Counted from the stretch's first letter, positions 17,469 to 27,512 are shown. The stretch is DNA of 64,000 nt from an uncultured Porphyromonadaceae bacterium (GCA_947178215.1 CAMWXJ010000001.1:1-64000), one strand, 5' to 3'. The notes: generated by a model from the sequence alone, not told the origin. Made by a program: numbers and translations.

Positions 17469-18734
17469 TTATTTGTCGTTGATGGCCTCGATAGGCTTGA
17501 TGCGCATGGCCTTGATTGCGGGGAGCACGCCGGCTGCCGTGCCGAGAATCATGAATGTGGCAAGAACTATCATGGCGTTGCTGAACGTGAGGGTGAAACC
17601 ACACGCAGGCAGTCCGGGCTCGGCTGTCGCCATGTCGATGATATGTAAGACTATTGTGGAGAACACGATACCGGCCACGCCGGCTATGGTGGTGAGCACC
17701 ATACTCTCCGAGAGAATCTGGATGATGATTGACGACGGACGGGCGCCGATAGCGCGGCGGATGCCTATTTCGTGGGTGCGCTCACGCACTATTATCCACA
17801 TGATGTTGCCTACGCCTATGATGCCGGCCATAAGCGAGCCGAAGCCCACGAAGATAGAGAGAAGTGTAAGGCCGAGAAACATATTGCTCACCATTTCAAA
17901 TATCTCGCTGAGGTCAAAGCAGTCGAGGGCTTCCTCGTCGGCAGGATGTATCGAGTGTATGGGATAGACCTGCCTGCGTATTCTCGGCAGCAACTCCTTG
18001 ACTTTGACACCCGGCTTGGGGCTGACCAGTATGACGTCGATGCGGTTGCCGGAGCCACTCTCTACCTGGCGCATTGTTGAGAGCGGGATAAGGGCGCTGT
18101 CGTCAATACGTCCCGCTACCGATGCTTCGCCTATCTGCTTGGCCACGCCCACTATCTTGTAGTAGACTCCGCGCAGGCTGATGTCGCGACCGGCGACGTC
18201 GGAGTATTCTATGCCGGGAAAAATCTGATCGGCGACCTTATCGCCTATCACTGCTACTTTGCGTGAGCCGGCCAGGTCGGATTCGTTGATGAGGCGTCCT
18301 GATTTCAGGATTACTGAATTCATGCGCAAATAATCGGGCTCGATGCCGATAATCTGGCCATTGGACGATTTGTCGCCAAACGACATCTGACCCCATGACT
18401 GATATACGCCTGTCGCCTTATCGACATCCTCTACGTTGGAGCGTATGTTGTCGAGATCGTTCTGGTCAAGATTCCATCGTCTTGCTTTGTTGAAGCCTTT
18501 ATAGGGCTTGGATGTGCGCGAGGTAAACAATCCAGCCATGTTGGTGTCCAAGCCGGCGAAGTTGCGCATCAGCAGGCCTTCGAGACCGTTGGATCCGCCC
18601 CAGAGCAGCGAGAGCATCATTGTGCCCCAGAAAATGCCGAATGCCGTAAGAAATGTGCGCGTCTTGTTGCGGGCAAGCGTAGCCCCTATCTCGCGCCAGT
18701 TGTCGATGTCAAACAGTGATGTCTGAAGTGCCAT
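17469..18734 (-). CDS. MacB-like ABC transporter permease (1)
   Basis: 421 residues: one N-terminal helix (FLTAFGIFWGTMMLSLLWGG), a large periplasmic MacB_PCD domain, then three C-terminal helices forming the FtsX domain, with RERTHEIGIRRAIGARPSSI at the cytosolic loop. No ATPase domain is fused; the ATP-binding subunit is separate. Paralogue of the next gene; the two probably form a heterodimer. Confidence 0.94.
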   Translation of the reverse strand: MALQTSLFDIDNWREIGATLARNKTRTFLTAFGIFWGTMMLSLLWGGSNGLEGLLMRNFAGLDTNMAGLFTSRTSKPYKGFNKARRWNLDQNDLDNIRSNVEDVDKATGVYQSWGQMSFGDKSSNGQIIGIEPDYLRMNSVILKSGRLINESDLAGSRKVAVIGDKVADQIFPGIEYSDVAGRDISLRGVYYKIVGVAKQIGEASVAGRIDDSALIPLSTMRQVESGSGNRIDVILVSPKPGVKVKELLPRIRRQVYPIHSIHPADEEALDCFDLSEIFEMVSNMFLGLTLLSIFVGFGSLMAGIIGVGNIMWIIVRERTHEIGIRRAIGARPSSIIIQILSESMVLTTIAGVAGIVFSTIVLHIIDMATAEPGLPACGFTLTFSNAMIVLATFMILGTAAGVLPAIKAMRIKPIEAINDK

Positions 18735-18747
18735 AGTGGTATGGAGG

Positions 18748-19983
18748 TTATTCGTCGCGGAGGGCTTCTACGGGTTTTACTTTGGTGGCTTTGATTGCAG
18801 GTGCGAGGCCGGCAATGGCTCCCGCTATGATGAGCACGATCGTCACTTTGATGGCGATGCCGATGTCGACAGTAGGGTCTTTTATGCCCTGGCTTGCAGG
18901 AGTGTCTGCTATAAGTCCGGCGGCTATCTGGGTGAGCAACATGCCGAGCACTACGCCTATGTAGCCGAAGAGTGTGGTGATAGCCACGCTTTCGCTTACA
19001 ACCTGAAGCATGATGGAGCGCGGCTTGGCGCCTATGGCGCGGCGGATGCCTATCTCATGGGTGCGCTCGCGGACCGATACAAACATTATGTTGCTCACGC
19101 CTACAATGCCCGACAACATTGTCAGCACGCCTATCACCCATATCGCTATGTCGAGATAGCCGAGACCTTTCTTGTTGGATAGATAGTTGGTGAACCGGTT
19201 GTAGATCCATACGGCACCGTTGTCGTCGGGGGCAAAGTGGTGTAAGGCGGCGAGGTCGCTGCGGAGCTTCTCTTCCAGCTTCCGGCCCGAATGCTCGTCG
19301 GTCATGCCGGGTGCCACGACTGTGAGCTGCCACACATATCCGTCACCCCCTTTGGCGAGTCGCATCAGGGTGTTGAATGGCACGTAGTTGTTGCGTGACC
19401 AGTCGTGTTCAAATACTCCAATGACTGTCCATGCCAGGCCGAGACTCTTTACCGTCTGCCCTATGGCACTGTCGGCCGAAGCGAAGAGCAGCTCGGCATT
19501 GCGCTTCTCAAGCATGATAGAGCGACGGCGTTCCGAATTGTCGAGGGTGTTGATGGAGCGTCCGGCTACTATCCTGCATCGTTCGAGGTCTAACGAGCCG
19601 GGAAACACGCCGTAAAGGCCGTTGGTGGTGTAGTCGTGGATATTCTCTACTTTAGCACTGTCAACACTTATTGTGGTGTGGACTGCGCTCACCATTTCGG
19701 GGTTTGAGTCTACGATATGCGGTATGTCGCGGGTGTGAAGCCTTACGAAGCGGCCCTCTTTGAATCCGTCAAATGCTTTGGTCGTGGTGCCGCTGTAGAT
19801 ATTTATGGTGGCCTGGGCCGACGAGCCCGCCGTGTTGGACTCGAAGGAGTTGTAGACGCCTCGCGATATGCTCACCAGAATAATGAGCATGAGAATGCCC
19901 CATGCCACGGCTATGCCGGTGAGGACAGTGCGGAGCTTGTTGTTGCTAAGCGTCTGGCCTATTTCGCGGAAGAGGTCAAGCAT
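18748..19983 (-). CDS. MacB-like ABC transporter permease (2)
   Basis: 411 residues with the same layout as its neighbour: N-terminal helix (TVLTGIAVAWGILMLIILV), MacB periplasmic domain and FtsX domain with RERTHEIGIRRAIGAKPRSI. The ends of the two permeases are 14 nt apart. The start overlaps the ATPase stop by 8 nt. Substrate unknown; MacB-type systems export drugs, peptides or lipoprotein-like cargo. Confidence 0.94.
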   Translation of the reverse strand: MLDLFREIGQTLSNNKLRTVLTGIAVAWGILMLIILVSISRGVYNSFESNTAGSSAQATINIYSGTTTKAFDGFKEGRFVRLHTRDIPHIVDSNPEMVSAVHTTISVDSAKVENIHDYTTNGLYGVFPGSLDLERCRIVAGRSINTLDNSERRRSIMLEKRNAELLFASADSAIGQTVKSLGLAWTVIGVFEHDWSRNNYVPFNTLMRLAKGGDGYVWQLTVVAPGMTDEHSGRKLEEKLRSDLAALHHFAPDDNGAVWIYNRFTNYLSNKKGLGYLDIAIWVIGVLTMLSGIVGVSNIMFVSVRERTHEIGIRRAIGAKPRSIMLQVVSESVAITTLFGYIGVVLGMLLTQIAAGLIADTPASQGIKDPTVDIGIAIKVTIVLIIAGAIAGLAPAIKATKVKPVEALRDE

Positions 19984-20692
19984 TGTCGGGAGTCGTAACG
20001 GTGGTTGAGCCTGCGGCTGTTATTGTGTTGTCGGGGACGATGAGGCCGTCGGAAATGCGTATTACGCGTTTGCACTGCGCGGCGACGCCGGGGTCGTGGG
20101 TCACGATGACGATGGTCATTCCCTCGGCGTTGAGGTCGCGGAACACCTGCATCACCTCTTTCGAGGTGCGGGAGTCGAGCGCTCCTGTGGGCTCGTCGGC
20201 GAGTATGAGAGCGGGGTTGGTGATGAGGCTGCGGGCTATCGCCACACGCTGTTTCTGTCCGCCCGACAGTTCGCCGGGGAGGTGGTGGGCGCGGTCGGCG
20301 AGCCCCATGCGTTCAAGCTGCTCCATGGCCAGGCGGTTGCGCTGTCGGCGCCCCACTCCCTGGTAATAGAGGGGCAGGGCCACGTTCTCGACTGCGTTCT
20401 TGTAGCCAATCAGGTTAAACGACTGGAACACAAATCCTATGAGCTTGTTGCGGAGTTCGGCGGCGCGGTTTTCGCTGAGGTCGCGTATCAGGGTGCCGTT
20501 GAGGGTGTATGTGCCGGTGTCGTAGTTGTCAAGGATGCCGAGGATGTTGAGCAGCGTCGACTTGCCGGAGCCCGAAGCGCCCATAATAGCCACCAGTTCG
20601 CCTCGATCTATTTCGAGGTTGATGCCTTTGAGTACGTGGAGCGGCACTGCGCCCGGATATGTCTTGTTGACGTCGTTGAGTGTGATAATCAT
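19976..20692 (-). CDS. ABC transporter ATP-binding protein (MacB/LolD-like)
   Basis: 238-residue cytosolic ATPase with Walker A (GASGSGKST), Q-loop (FVFQSFNLI), signature (LSGGQKQRVA), Walker B (LILADEPTGALD) and H-loop (VTHDP). The start at 20692 (MIITLNDVNKTYPG) is chosen because homology begins there; the ORF-track extension to 20749 has no family similarity. First gene of the five-gene efflux operon. Confidence 0.95.
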   Translation of the reverse strand: MIITLNDVNKTYPGAVPLHVLKGINLEIDRGELVAIMGASGSGKSTLLNILGILDNYDTGTYTLNGTLIRDLSENRAAELRNKLIGFVFQSFNLIGYKNAVENVALPLYYQGVGRRQRNRLAMEQLERMGLADRAHHLPGELSGGQKQRVAIARSLITNPALILADEPTGALDSRTSKEVMQVFRDLNAEGMTIVIVTHDPGVAAQCKRVIRISDGLIVPDNTITAAGSTTVTTPDNA

Positions 20693-20779
20693 TGGTGAAA
20701 TGTGATGACGGAGCGCCGTGTGCGAGGCGCTTACACTGTTATGACGCACCTTCGTTGCGTAATGTTACAGTCGTGGTCT

Positions 20780-20823
20780 AAAAAAATGTTAACTCCTTCC
20801 TCTGTACATACAGAGAAAGGAGT
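20780..20823 (-). terminator. Rho-independent terminator after the prenyl synthase gene
   Basis: Stem ACTCCTT-CTCTGT/ACAGAG-AAGGAGT with a 4-nt loop, followed on the minus strand by a T7 run. Lies 31 nt past the polyprenyl synthetase stop and separates it from the efflux operon. Confidence 0.85.
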
Positions 20824-20853
20824 CTATAAAGTTATGTATCAGTTATGTTAGCG

Positions 20854-21819
20854 TCAGTGATTGCGGGAGCATGTGCCGAGCGCGAGGGTGGCGAAAAAGT
20901 CGCGTGCCGACTGTGTCATAGCTATGCTGTCGAGGCAGGCTATGGCGTCGTTGACATAGCGCTCCACGAGCTCGCGGCAGCGGCCGGCGAGTCCGAGGCT
21001 GTCGTACACTCCGGTGACTCTCGCTATCTTTTCGGCCGGCTCCGACGGATGCTCCGTCTCGGCGGCTATGATGCCACTGGTGTCTTCTGCCATGGCGGTG
21101 ATGCGGAGCCAGGTCTTCTTGTCGTTGATTATGTCGCCTCCAATCTCTTTGCCGAATACTATCGGGTCGCCGTAGGTGTCAAGGAGGTCGTCTTGCAGCT
21201 GGAACGCGAGTCCGAGGGCCTCGCCGTAACGGTAGAACGCGCGTATGCGGCTGTCGTCGGCTCCCCCCATGAGGGCGCCGAGGGCGCAGGCACACCCGAG
21301 GAGCACCGACGTTTTGAGGCGTATCATGTTGATATACTCGTCGACGGTGACATCGTCGCGCGACTCGAAGTCGAGGTCGAGCTGCTGGCCTTCGTAGATG
21401 CCAATCGCAGTGGCGTTGAAGAGGCGCAGTGCGCGGGGCAGCAGTGCGTCGGGGCAGCCCTCAGCCAAAAGCTGCGTCGCCATGGTGAGCATGGTGTCGC
21501 CCGAGAGTATGGCGCGTCGCTCGTCGAATCGGCGATGTACGGTAGCGCGGCCGCGTCGCATGTCGGCGCGGTCCATCACGTCGTCGTGCAGCAGCGTGAA
21601 GTTGTGAAACATCTCTATCGCGGCAGCCTGGTTGACAGCGCTGTCGGCATCGCCTCCCACTGCCTCGCAGGCCGCAAGCAGCAGCACGGGGCGCAGACGC
21701 TTGCCGCCACCTTCGAGGGTGTAACGTATGGGCTGGTAAAGGCGGTCGGGCTCCTTGACGGGAGCACTCGATTTCAGACGGTTTTCAATTATGGAGAGAT
21801 AGGCGTGGAAGTCCTGCAT
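20854..21819 (-). CDS. Polyprenyl synthetase (short-chain isoprenyl diphosphate synthase)
   Basis: 321 residues. Both Asp-rich motifs are present: LLHDDVMDRADMRRGR (FARM) and FQLQDDLLDTYGD (SARM), plus GGKRLRP near residue 35. It condenses IPP with allylic diphosphates to C15/C20-type products for quinone or undecaprenyl synthesis; product chain length cannot be fixed from sequence. It has its own terminator. Confidence 0.94.
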   Translation of the reverse strand: MQDFHAYLSIIENRLKSSAPVKEPDRLYQPIRYTLEGGGKRLRPVLLLAACEAVGGDADSAVNQAAAIEMFHNFTLLHDDVMDRADMRRGRATVHRRFDERRAILSGDTMLTMATQLLAEGCPDALLPRALRLFNATAIGIYEGQQLDLDFESRDDVTVDEYINMIRLKTSVLLGCACALGALMGGADDSRIRAFYRYGEALGLAFQLQDDLLDTYGDPIVFGKEIGGDIINDKKTWLRITAMAEDTSGIIAAETEHPSEPAEKIARVTGVYDSLGLAGRCRELVERYVNDAIACLDSIAMTQSARDFFATLALGTCSRNH

Positions 21820-21861
21820 TGTGAGTGGGCTTTGTGATGGTACTGGACAAGGTGGGTGTGT

Positions 21862-22296
21862 TTACAGCCGGAACGATACCGGTATGAGGCAGAGCGTTGG
21901 CACGGGGGTGTCGCCGATGCGTCCCGGCTGCCACTTGGGCATGGCCTCTATTATGCGCATGGCTTCGGCGTCAAGGCTCCGCTCCACGCCGCGCACCACT
22001 TCGACGCCGGCTATGGTGCCGTCGCTGTCGATGAGCACGCTGCATAGCACTCGTCCCTCGATGCCGTCGCGGTAGGCTTCGGCGGGATAGTGGCGCTCCG
22101 AGTTGATGAACTCGAGCATCTGGCGGTCGCCTCCCGGAAACGACGGGTGTACGTCCACCTCTTCGGAGAGGTAGACAGTGGTGGTGCCACGCGAGGTGTT
22201 AAGGGCTACCGTGCGCCTTACCTGGGCCGATATATCGGGGGCGGTGACGAATACCGTGGCTGCAATGAAGAGAGTATAGATAACGTGGTGAATCAT
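21862..22296 (-). CDS. TonB C-terminal domain protein
   Basis: 144 residues: a signal peptide (MIHHVIYTLFIAATVFVTAP) and a TonB-C domain covering about 50-144 (YPAEAYRDGIEGRVLCSVLIDSDGTI, PKWQPGRIGDTPV). It lacks the usual N-terminal anchor and Pro-rich linker of a true TonB, so it may be a periplasmic TonB-C accessory protein. The track start at 22308 falls inside the TAACTTTG promoter box, so the ATG at 22296 is used; this leaves a leader of only a few nucleotides. Confidence 0.88.
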   Translation of the reverse strand: MIHHVIYTLFIAATVFVTAPDISAQVRRTVALNTSRGTTTVYLSEEVDVHPSFPGGDRQMLEFINSERHYPAEAYRDGIEGRVLCSVLIDSDGTIAGVEVVRGVERSLDAEAMRIIEAMPKWQPGRIGDTPVPTLCLIPVSFRL

Positions 22297-22305
22297 AGGA
22301 TGCCG

Positions 22306-22313
22306 CAAAGTTA
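22306..22313 (-). promoter_or_regulatory. Promoter -7 box for the TonB-C gene
   Basis: The minus strand reads TAACTTTG, a perfect TAnnTTTG. Its 3' end is only 9 nt before the chosen ATG, predicting an almost leaderless mRNA. Confidence 0.6.
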
Positions 22314-22381
22314 GCCCTTCGCCGTCATTGCGTCAACGCTTTTCATAACACTTAGCTTACTTTTGCGTTTGTTCACAATTC

Positions 22382-22422
22382 AAAAAGGCTCCCCTGTCGC
22401 CGCAAGTGGCAGCAGGGGAGCC
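22382..22422 (-). terminator. Rho-independent terminator after the M13 peptidase gene
   Basis: A 10-bp stem GGCTCCCCTG/CAGGGGAGCC with an internal GCC/GGC pairing, then T5 on the minus strand. Lies about 22 nt past the peptidase stop. Confidence 0.88.
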
Positions 22423-22444
22423 GAATTAGTGTTGAATCAGCGTA

Positions 22445-24493
22445 TTACCATATTACTACGCGCTCCTCGGCGGGGCGGAACATGGGCTGGCCTTCGGTGA
22501 TGCCGAATGCCTCGAAGAACGGGTCGATGTTACGCAGGGTTACATTGACACGGTTCTTGCCGAGCGAGTGTACGTCGCCCTGTGTGAGCGAGCGCATCTC
22601 AGCCTCGCGGATGTTCTGTGCCCAGAGGTTGGCGTAGTTCATGTAGAATACCTGGATGGGGTTGAAGCCGTCGATGGTGGCGGTGGCGATGTCGACGCCT
22701 TTCTCTTTCTGCGATTTGAGGAAGGCGGTCATGGCCACGCGGAGGCCGCCCTGGTCGGCGATGTTCTCGCCGAGGGTGTAGGCGCCGTTGGCATTGAGGC
22801 CGGGAAGCACCTCTACGGCGTTGAACTGCTCTACGAGCTTGTCGGTAAGGGCCTTGAACGCTTCGGCGTCTTGCGGCTCCCACCACTCGGCCATGTTGCC
22901 CTTGGCGTCGAAGTGACGGCCTTGGTCGTCGAAGCCGTGAGTCATCTCGTGGCCTATGACCACGCCTATGCCGCCGTAGTTTTCGGCGTCGGAGGCGTTG
23001 GGGTCAAAGAACGGTGCCTGAAGTATGGCGGCGGGGAACACAATCTCGTTGGCCATGGGGTTGTAATAGGCGTTGACGGTCTGGGGAGTCATGCCCCATT
23101 CGGTGCGGTCGACCGGCTTGCCCCACTTCGAGAGCTGGTCGCGGGTGTGCCACATCGATACCTCGTGCATATTTTCGTAATAGCTCTTGGAGGGGTCGAT
23201 TTCCATGGTGGTGTAATCCTTCCACTTGTCGGGATAGCCAATCTTGACGGTAAAGGAGGCAAGCTTCTCGCGGGCACGCTCCTTGGTGGCGTCGCTCATC
23301 CATGTGAGCGAGTCGATGTGCTCGCCCAGAGCGGTGCGGAGGTTCTCTACGAGGCCGAGCATATACTGCTTGGAGCTTTCGGGGAAATATTTCTCGACGT
23401 AGAGCTGACCCACGGCCTCGCCCATGGCGCCTTCGGTAGCGCCGAGAGCACGCTTCCAGCGGGGACGCTGCTCCTGCACTCCGCTATACACCTTGTTGAA
23501 TTCGAAAGAGGCGTCGGTGAAGTTGTCGGAGAGGGTGCCTGAGGCACTGTTTACCATTTTCCAGAGATAGTAGTCCTTGATTTCGCGGTCGGTGAGCGAG
23601 CTCATGAGGGCGTTGGCGCGTGCCATGCTTTTGGGATCGGTCACGATAACGGTGTCGGGGCTCTCGATTCCCATTGTCTCTACGAAGAAGCGATCCCAGG
23701 GCACGGCGGGATAATCCTTCTTGAGCGACTCGAACGTAGCGGGATTGTACATGGCCTGGATGTCGCGGCTCTCCTCGCGTGTCTTGGCGTCCTTGGCCAT
23801 GGCGGTCTCAATCTTCATCACGGTGTTCATGATGCGGGCGGCGGTGTCGGCGCCGAAGCCGGCGTTGACCATCTGGTCGGTGATGAGCTTCTTGTATGCC
23901 TCGCGCACAGCGGTGTTGCGTTCGTCGTCGCTGAGGTAGTAGTCGCGGTCGCGGAGGCCCATGCTGCCGCCGCTGAGATACATTGCGTATTCATCGGAGT
24001 TGACCATGTTTTCCATGGGGCCGGCTCCGAAGAACGGGCTTGAGTGGTAGGTCTGCATCCAGAGCATGAGGTCGGTCATGCCGGCGTGGTCGGTGTTCTC
24101 GATTTTTTCGAGGTTGGCACGGATCGGCTCGGCTCCCTCTCGGTTGCGGCGCACCGAGTCCATAGCCTGATTGTAGATAGTCGATACCTTGAACGCCACG
24201 GTGCCGGGCTCGGGGTTGGTGGCGGCAAGGCCGGTGATAATATCTTTTACGCGTGTCTCCGACGAGTCGTTGAGCACGTTGAACTGACCGTAGCGCGAGT
24301 ATTCGGCTGTGAGGGGGTGGGCCTTCTGCCAGCGGTCGGTAATATGTTCGTAGAAGTCTGTGCCGGCGGGGATGCTGTCGTTGATGAGCGACGCGTCGAG
24401 ACTGGCAAGATGCTCTTTGCCCGTTGAACACGAAGTGCCGAGCGCGAGGGCAGTAGCGGCTGCCATAGCCAGAATGTTTTTGGATTGATACAT
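22445..24493 (-). CDS. M13-family (neprilysin/PepO-like) zinc metallopeptidase, lipoprotein
   Basis: 682 residues with a lipoprotein signal (ALGTSC). The Peptidase_M13_N region spans about 40-410, and the catalytic domain has the zinc motif VIGHEMTHGFDDQGRHFD and the downstream GENIADQGGL that supplies the third ligand and an Asp. NAYYNPMANEIVFPAAILQ is the conserved substrate-binding segment. Predicted to be surface- or periplasm-anchored and to cut peptides. Last gene of the purC-ubiE-peptidase transcript. Confidence 0.96.
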   Translation of the reverse strand: MYQSKNILAMAAATALALGTSCSTGKEHLASLDASLINDSIPAGTDFYEHITDRWQKAHPLTAEYSRYGQFNVLNDSSETRVKDIITGLAATNPEPGTVAFKVSTIYNQAMDSVRRNREGAEPIRANLEKIENTDHAGMTDLMLWMQTYHSSPFFGAGPMENMVNSDEYAMYLSGGSMGLRDRDYYLSDDERNTAVREAYKKLITDQMVNAGFGADTAARIMNTVMKIETAMAKDAKTREESRDIQAMYNPATFESLKKDYPAVPWDRFFVETMGIESPDTVIVTDPKSMARANALMSSLTDREIKDYYLWKMVNSASGTLSDNFTDASFEFNKVYSGVQEQRPRWKRALGATEGAMGEAVGQLYVEKYFPESSKQYMLGLVENLRTALGEHIDSLTWMSDATKERAREKLASFTVKIGYPDKWKDYTTMEIDPSKSYYENMHEVSMWHTRDQLSKWGKPVDRTEWGMTPQTVNAYYNPMANEIVFPAAILQAPFFDPNASDAENYGGIGVVIGHEMTHGFDDQGRHFDAKGNMAEWWEPQDAEAFKALTDKLVEQFNAVEVLPGLNANGAYTLGENIADQGGLRVAMTAFLKSQKEKGVDIATATIDGFNPIQVFYMNYANLWAQNIREAEMRSLTQGDVHSLGKNRVNVTLRNIDPFFEAFGITEGQPMFRPAEERVVIW

Positions 24494-24518
24494 GTTGATT
24501 AGCTTAATGATGCTTTGT

Positions 24519-25277
24519 TTATTTACGGCTTAGATAGATAGTGCACACGCCGAAAGTGAGCGGAATGGCGCGCGCGTCGCGCCACCCGTTGGCCTCCATG
24601 AGTTGACACATTTCGTCTCCCTGCGGCACCGCGGCAATGCTCTCGGGGAGGTAGGAGTAGGCGCGTGTGTCGTGTGATATGAGACGTCCGGCGGCGGGAA
24701 TCAGCGTGCGGGTGTAGAGACGGTAGAGCGAGCCGGTGACGCTGCCGCGTGGCGTCGACAACTCGATTACACACAGTGTGCCTCCCTTGCGTGTCACGCG
24801 GGCCATCTCGCGATAGCCTGCGGCGAGGTCGGCGAAGTTGCGCACGCCGAAAGCCGCCGTCACGCAGTCCATCTCGCCGTCGGCGAAAGGCAGGTCGAGG
24901 CAGTCGGCGCGCAGCAGTATTATGTCGTCGGCCGCTCCGGCGGCGGCGACTTTGCGTCGCCCTACTTCAAGCATGCCGTCGGAGAGGTCTATGCCGGTGA
25001 TGCCCGCTTCGGGGCGCAGCCTTCGCCACATCTCTATGGCGAGATCGGCGGTGCCTGTCGCCACGTCGAGTATGCGTCGGGGCTTCTCCGGGGCGATTAG
25101 GCGTATGGCCTTGCGGCGCCACAGCCGGTCGATGCCGAGGGTCATGGCGCGGTTCATGAAGTCGTAGGCGGGCGCTATGTTGTCGAACATGTCGCGCACC
25201 TGCGCCCCCTTGGCGCGGCCGTCGCGGTAGGGGTCGATATGTTCGACCTCCCTGCCGCCGCCGGGCTTGCCGCTCAT
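24519..25277 (-). CDS. ubiE: Demethylmenaquinone methyltransferase
   Basis: 252-residue SAM-dependent methyltransferase for the last step of menaquinone synthesis (menG). Family motifs: [28 protein letters not shown] at the N-terminus, [15 protein letters not shown] (SAM motif I) and [15 protein letters not shown]. The start overlaps the purC stop (ATGA). It pairs functionally with menA at 2.6 kb. Confidence 0.97.
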   Translation of the reverse strand: MSGKPGGGREVEHIDPYRDGRAKGAQVRDMFDNIAPAYDFMNRAMTLGIDRLWRRKAIRLIAPEKPRRILDVATGTADLAIEMWRRLRPEAGITGIDLSDGMLEVGRRKVAAAGAADDIILLRADCLDLPFADGEMDCVTAAFGVRNFADLAAGYREMARVTRKGGTLCVIELSTPRGSVTGSLYRLYTRTLIPAAGRLISHDTRAYSYLPESIAAVPQGDEMCQLMEANGWRDARAIPLTFGVCTIYLSRK

Positions 25278-26227
25278 CGGTTGATTTCTTGGAGGCAGTC
25301 CATCACGTTGACCGCTATGCGGTCGGTGAGATTGCTTTCGTCGCCTTTGACGAAGGGCTGTCCGGTGATGTGCTCGTAAAGCTCAATGTAGCGCTCGGTG
25401 ACGCTGGCAATGAACTCGTCGGTCATCTCGGGTACCTGCTGGCCGGTCTGGCCCATGAAGCCGTGGTCGATGAGCCACTGGCGCACGAACTCCTTGGAGA
25501 GCTGACGCTGTGGTTCGCCCTTGGCGAGACGCTCCTCGTAGCCGTCGGCGTAGAAGTAGCGCGACGAGTCGGGGGTGTGGATTTCGTCGATGAGATATAC
25601 TTTGTCATCGAGCTTGCCAAACTCATATTTGGTGTCGACGAGGATAAGACCTTTTTCGGCGGCCATCTCGGTGCCGCGGTTGAAGAGTCGGAGGGCATAG
25701 TCCTCCATCACGGCGTAGTCGTCGGCGCTCACGATACCGCGGGCTATTATCTCTTCGCGCGAGATGTTCTCATCGTGGCCTTCGTCGGCCTTGGTGGTGG
25801 GAGTGATGATAGGATGGGGCAGACGCTCGTTCTCGCGGAGACCTTCGGGGAGCTTGACGCCGCATATCTCTCTCGCGCCTTTTTGATACTCGCGCCATGC
25901 GCTGCCGGCGATGTAGCCGCGCACAATCATTTCAACCTTGAAGCCCTCGCAGCGTACACCCACGGTGACCATCGGGTCGGGAGTGGCGAGCATCCAGTTG
26001 GGAACGATGTCGGCTGTGGATTTGAGGAAGTAGGCGGCAATCTGGTTAAGGACCTGGCCTTTGAAGGGAATGCCCTTGGGGAGAATAACGTCGAATGCCG
26101 AGATACGGTCGGTGGCGATAACGGCGAGTGTGCTGTCGTTGATGGTGTAGACGTCGCGGACCTTGCCGTGATATACGGCCGTCTGGCCGGGGAAATGATA
26201 ATCGGTGGAAACCAGTGTGGTAGCCAT
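25274..26227 (-). CDS. purC: Phosphoribosylaminoimidazole-succinocarboxamide (SAICAR) synthase
   Basis: 317 residues; purine-biosynthesis ligase joining CAIR and aspartate. Motifs: [13 protein letters not shown] near the N-terminus, [39 protein letters not shown], and DTKYEFG in the active-site region. It is the longer type (about 310 residues) found in Bacteroidetes and eukaryote-like lineages. First gene of the operon with ubiE and the M13 peptidase. Confidence 0.97.
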   Translation of the reverse strand: MATTLVSTDYHFPGQTAVYHGKVRDVYTINDSTLAVIATDRISAFDVILPKGIPFKGQVLNQIAAYFLKSTADIVPNWMLATPDPMVTVGVRCEGFKVEMIVRGYIAGSAWREYQKGAREICGVKLPEGLRENERLPHPIITPTTKADEGHDENISREEIIARGIVSADDYAVMEDYALRLFNRGTEMAAEKGLILVDTKYEFGKLDDKVYLIDEIHTPDSSRYFYADGYEERLAKGEPQRQLSKEFVRQWLIDHGFMGQTGQQVPEMTDEFIASVTERYIELYEHITGQPFVKGDESNLTDRIAVNVMDCLQEINR

Positions 26228-26256
26228 GTGGATGATAATGAGAATGAAATTTTTGG

Positions 26257-26264
26257 CAAAAATA
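26257..26264 (-). promoter_or_regulatory. Promoter -7 box for purC
   Basis: The minus strand reads TATTTTTG (TAnnTTTG), 30 nt before the purC start, in the 202-bp gap shared with the divergent manC gene. That gap also holds a small hairpin (GCTTTTA/TAAAAGC, 26330-26348) and a weak plus-strand TAATTTAG at 26351. Confidence 0.55.
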
Positions 26265-26429
26265 CTTAAATCTCATCAATAATTGTCGGGGTGACGGCTG
26301 TAAAAATATCCGCGCCGCCCGATTTTTTTGCTTTTATGAGGTAAAAGCAGTAATTTAGCGGTCACTTCTACCTCTGTCCCCTTACTCAGCACCCACATTC
26401 CCTCATCCAAGCCACCGACCCCCTTTTGT

Positions 26430-27512
26430 ATGAATCCACACCGCTATTGCGTAATAATGAGCGGCGGCATAGGCAGCCGCTTCTGGCCTTACAGCCGCAC
26501 CGACCGTCCGAAACAGTTTATCGACTTCTTCGGCACGGGCCGCTCGCTGCTTCAAATGAGCTACGACCGCATCCTGCCGCTTGTCGACCCCGAAAACGTG
26601 ATAGTGGTAACGAATGAGGTGTATGCTCCGCTTGTGGCCGAGCAACTGCCTGAGGTGAAGCCCGAAAACATACTCTACGAGCCGGCTCGCCGCAATACTG
26701 CCCCCTGCATAGCCTGGGCCGCACACCACATCGCCGCTCTTGATCCCGAGGCCTCGATGATAGTGGCGCCGAGCGACCATATCATTACGCGCGAGCGAGA
26801 GTTTGAGCACAGCATCGCTGCCGGCTTCGATTTCGTGGAGAGCCACGATGCCCTGCTTACGCTCGGCATCAAGCCCACGCGCCCGGAGACAGGTTACGGC
26901 TACATACAGGTTGCCGACCCCGACGCCGGCGGCATAGTCAAGGTAAAGACGTTTACGGAAAAGCCCGACATAGAGCTTGCGCGCGTGTTCCTTGAATCGG
27001 GCGAGTTTTTCTGGAACTCGGGCATCTTCATCTGGACAGCCCGCGCCATTCTCGACGCCCTGCGCCGCTGTTCGCCCGACCTGGCGCGAGTGTTTGATCT
27101 CGGCTCGAAGAAGTTCGGCACCCCAGCCGAGCAGGCTTTCATCGATGAGGCGTTTCCCACCTGTCCGAGCATATCAATCGACTACGCTGTAATGGAAAAG
27201 GCTCCCAACGTCTATGTCGAGACCGTGAGCTTCGGTTGGAGCGACCTCGGCACATGGCGCTCGCTCTATGAGAACTCGCCCAAGAACCCCGACGGCAACG
27301 TGACGCAGAACTGCAACGTAATGGCCGGCGACAGCGAGCGGTGCATCTTCGCTGTGGCCGATTCCGACAAGCTCGTGGTGGTGCGCGGTCTTAAAGACTA
27401 CATCATTGCCGACTCCGACGACGTGCTTCTCATTCACCCTCTCGACAGCGAGCAGCGCATCCGTCAGGTGGTGACGTCGGTCGAGGAGCGATTCGGCGGC
27501 AAATACCTCTGA
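26430..27512 (+). CDS. manC: Mannose-1-phosphate guanylyltransferase
   Basis: 360 residues; makes GDP-mannose for glycan synthesis. The nucleotidyltransferase signature GGIGSRFWPYSRTDRPKQF is at the N-terminus, followed by VAPSDHI, TFTEKP and WNSGIFIWTA. It lacks the C-terminal phosphomannose isomerase domain of bifunctional ManC proteins. Divergent from purC. Confidence 0.95.
   Translation: MNPHRYCVIMSGGIGSRFWPYSRTDRPKQFIDFFGTGRSLLQMSYDRILPLVDPENVIVVTNEVYAPLVAEQLPEVKPENILYEPARRNTAPCIAWAAHHIAALDPEASMIVAPSDHIITREREFEHSIAAGFDFVESHDALLTLGIKPTRPETGYGYIQVADPDAGGIVKVKTFTEKPDIELARVFLESGEFFWNSGIFIWTARAILDALRRCSPDLARVFDLGSKKFGTPAEQAFIDEAFPTCPSISIDYAVMEKAPNVYVETVSFGWSDLGTWRSLYENSPKNPDGNVTQNCNVMAGDSERCIFAVADSDKLVVVRGLKDYIIADSDDVLLIHPLDSEQRIRQVVTSVEERFGGKYL

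Noticed and set aside
26330-26348. GCTTTTA/TAAAAGC hairpin as a terminator or riboswitch
   Set aside because: It lies between divergent promoters, the stem is only 7 bp, and no riboswitch consensus is seen around it.
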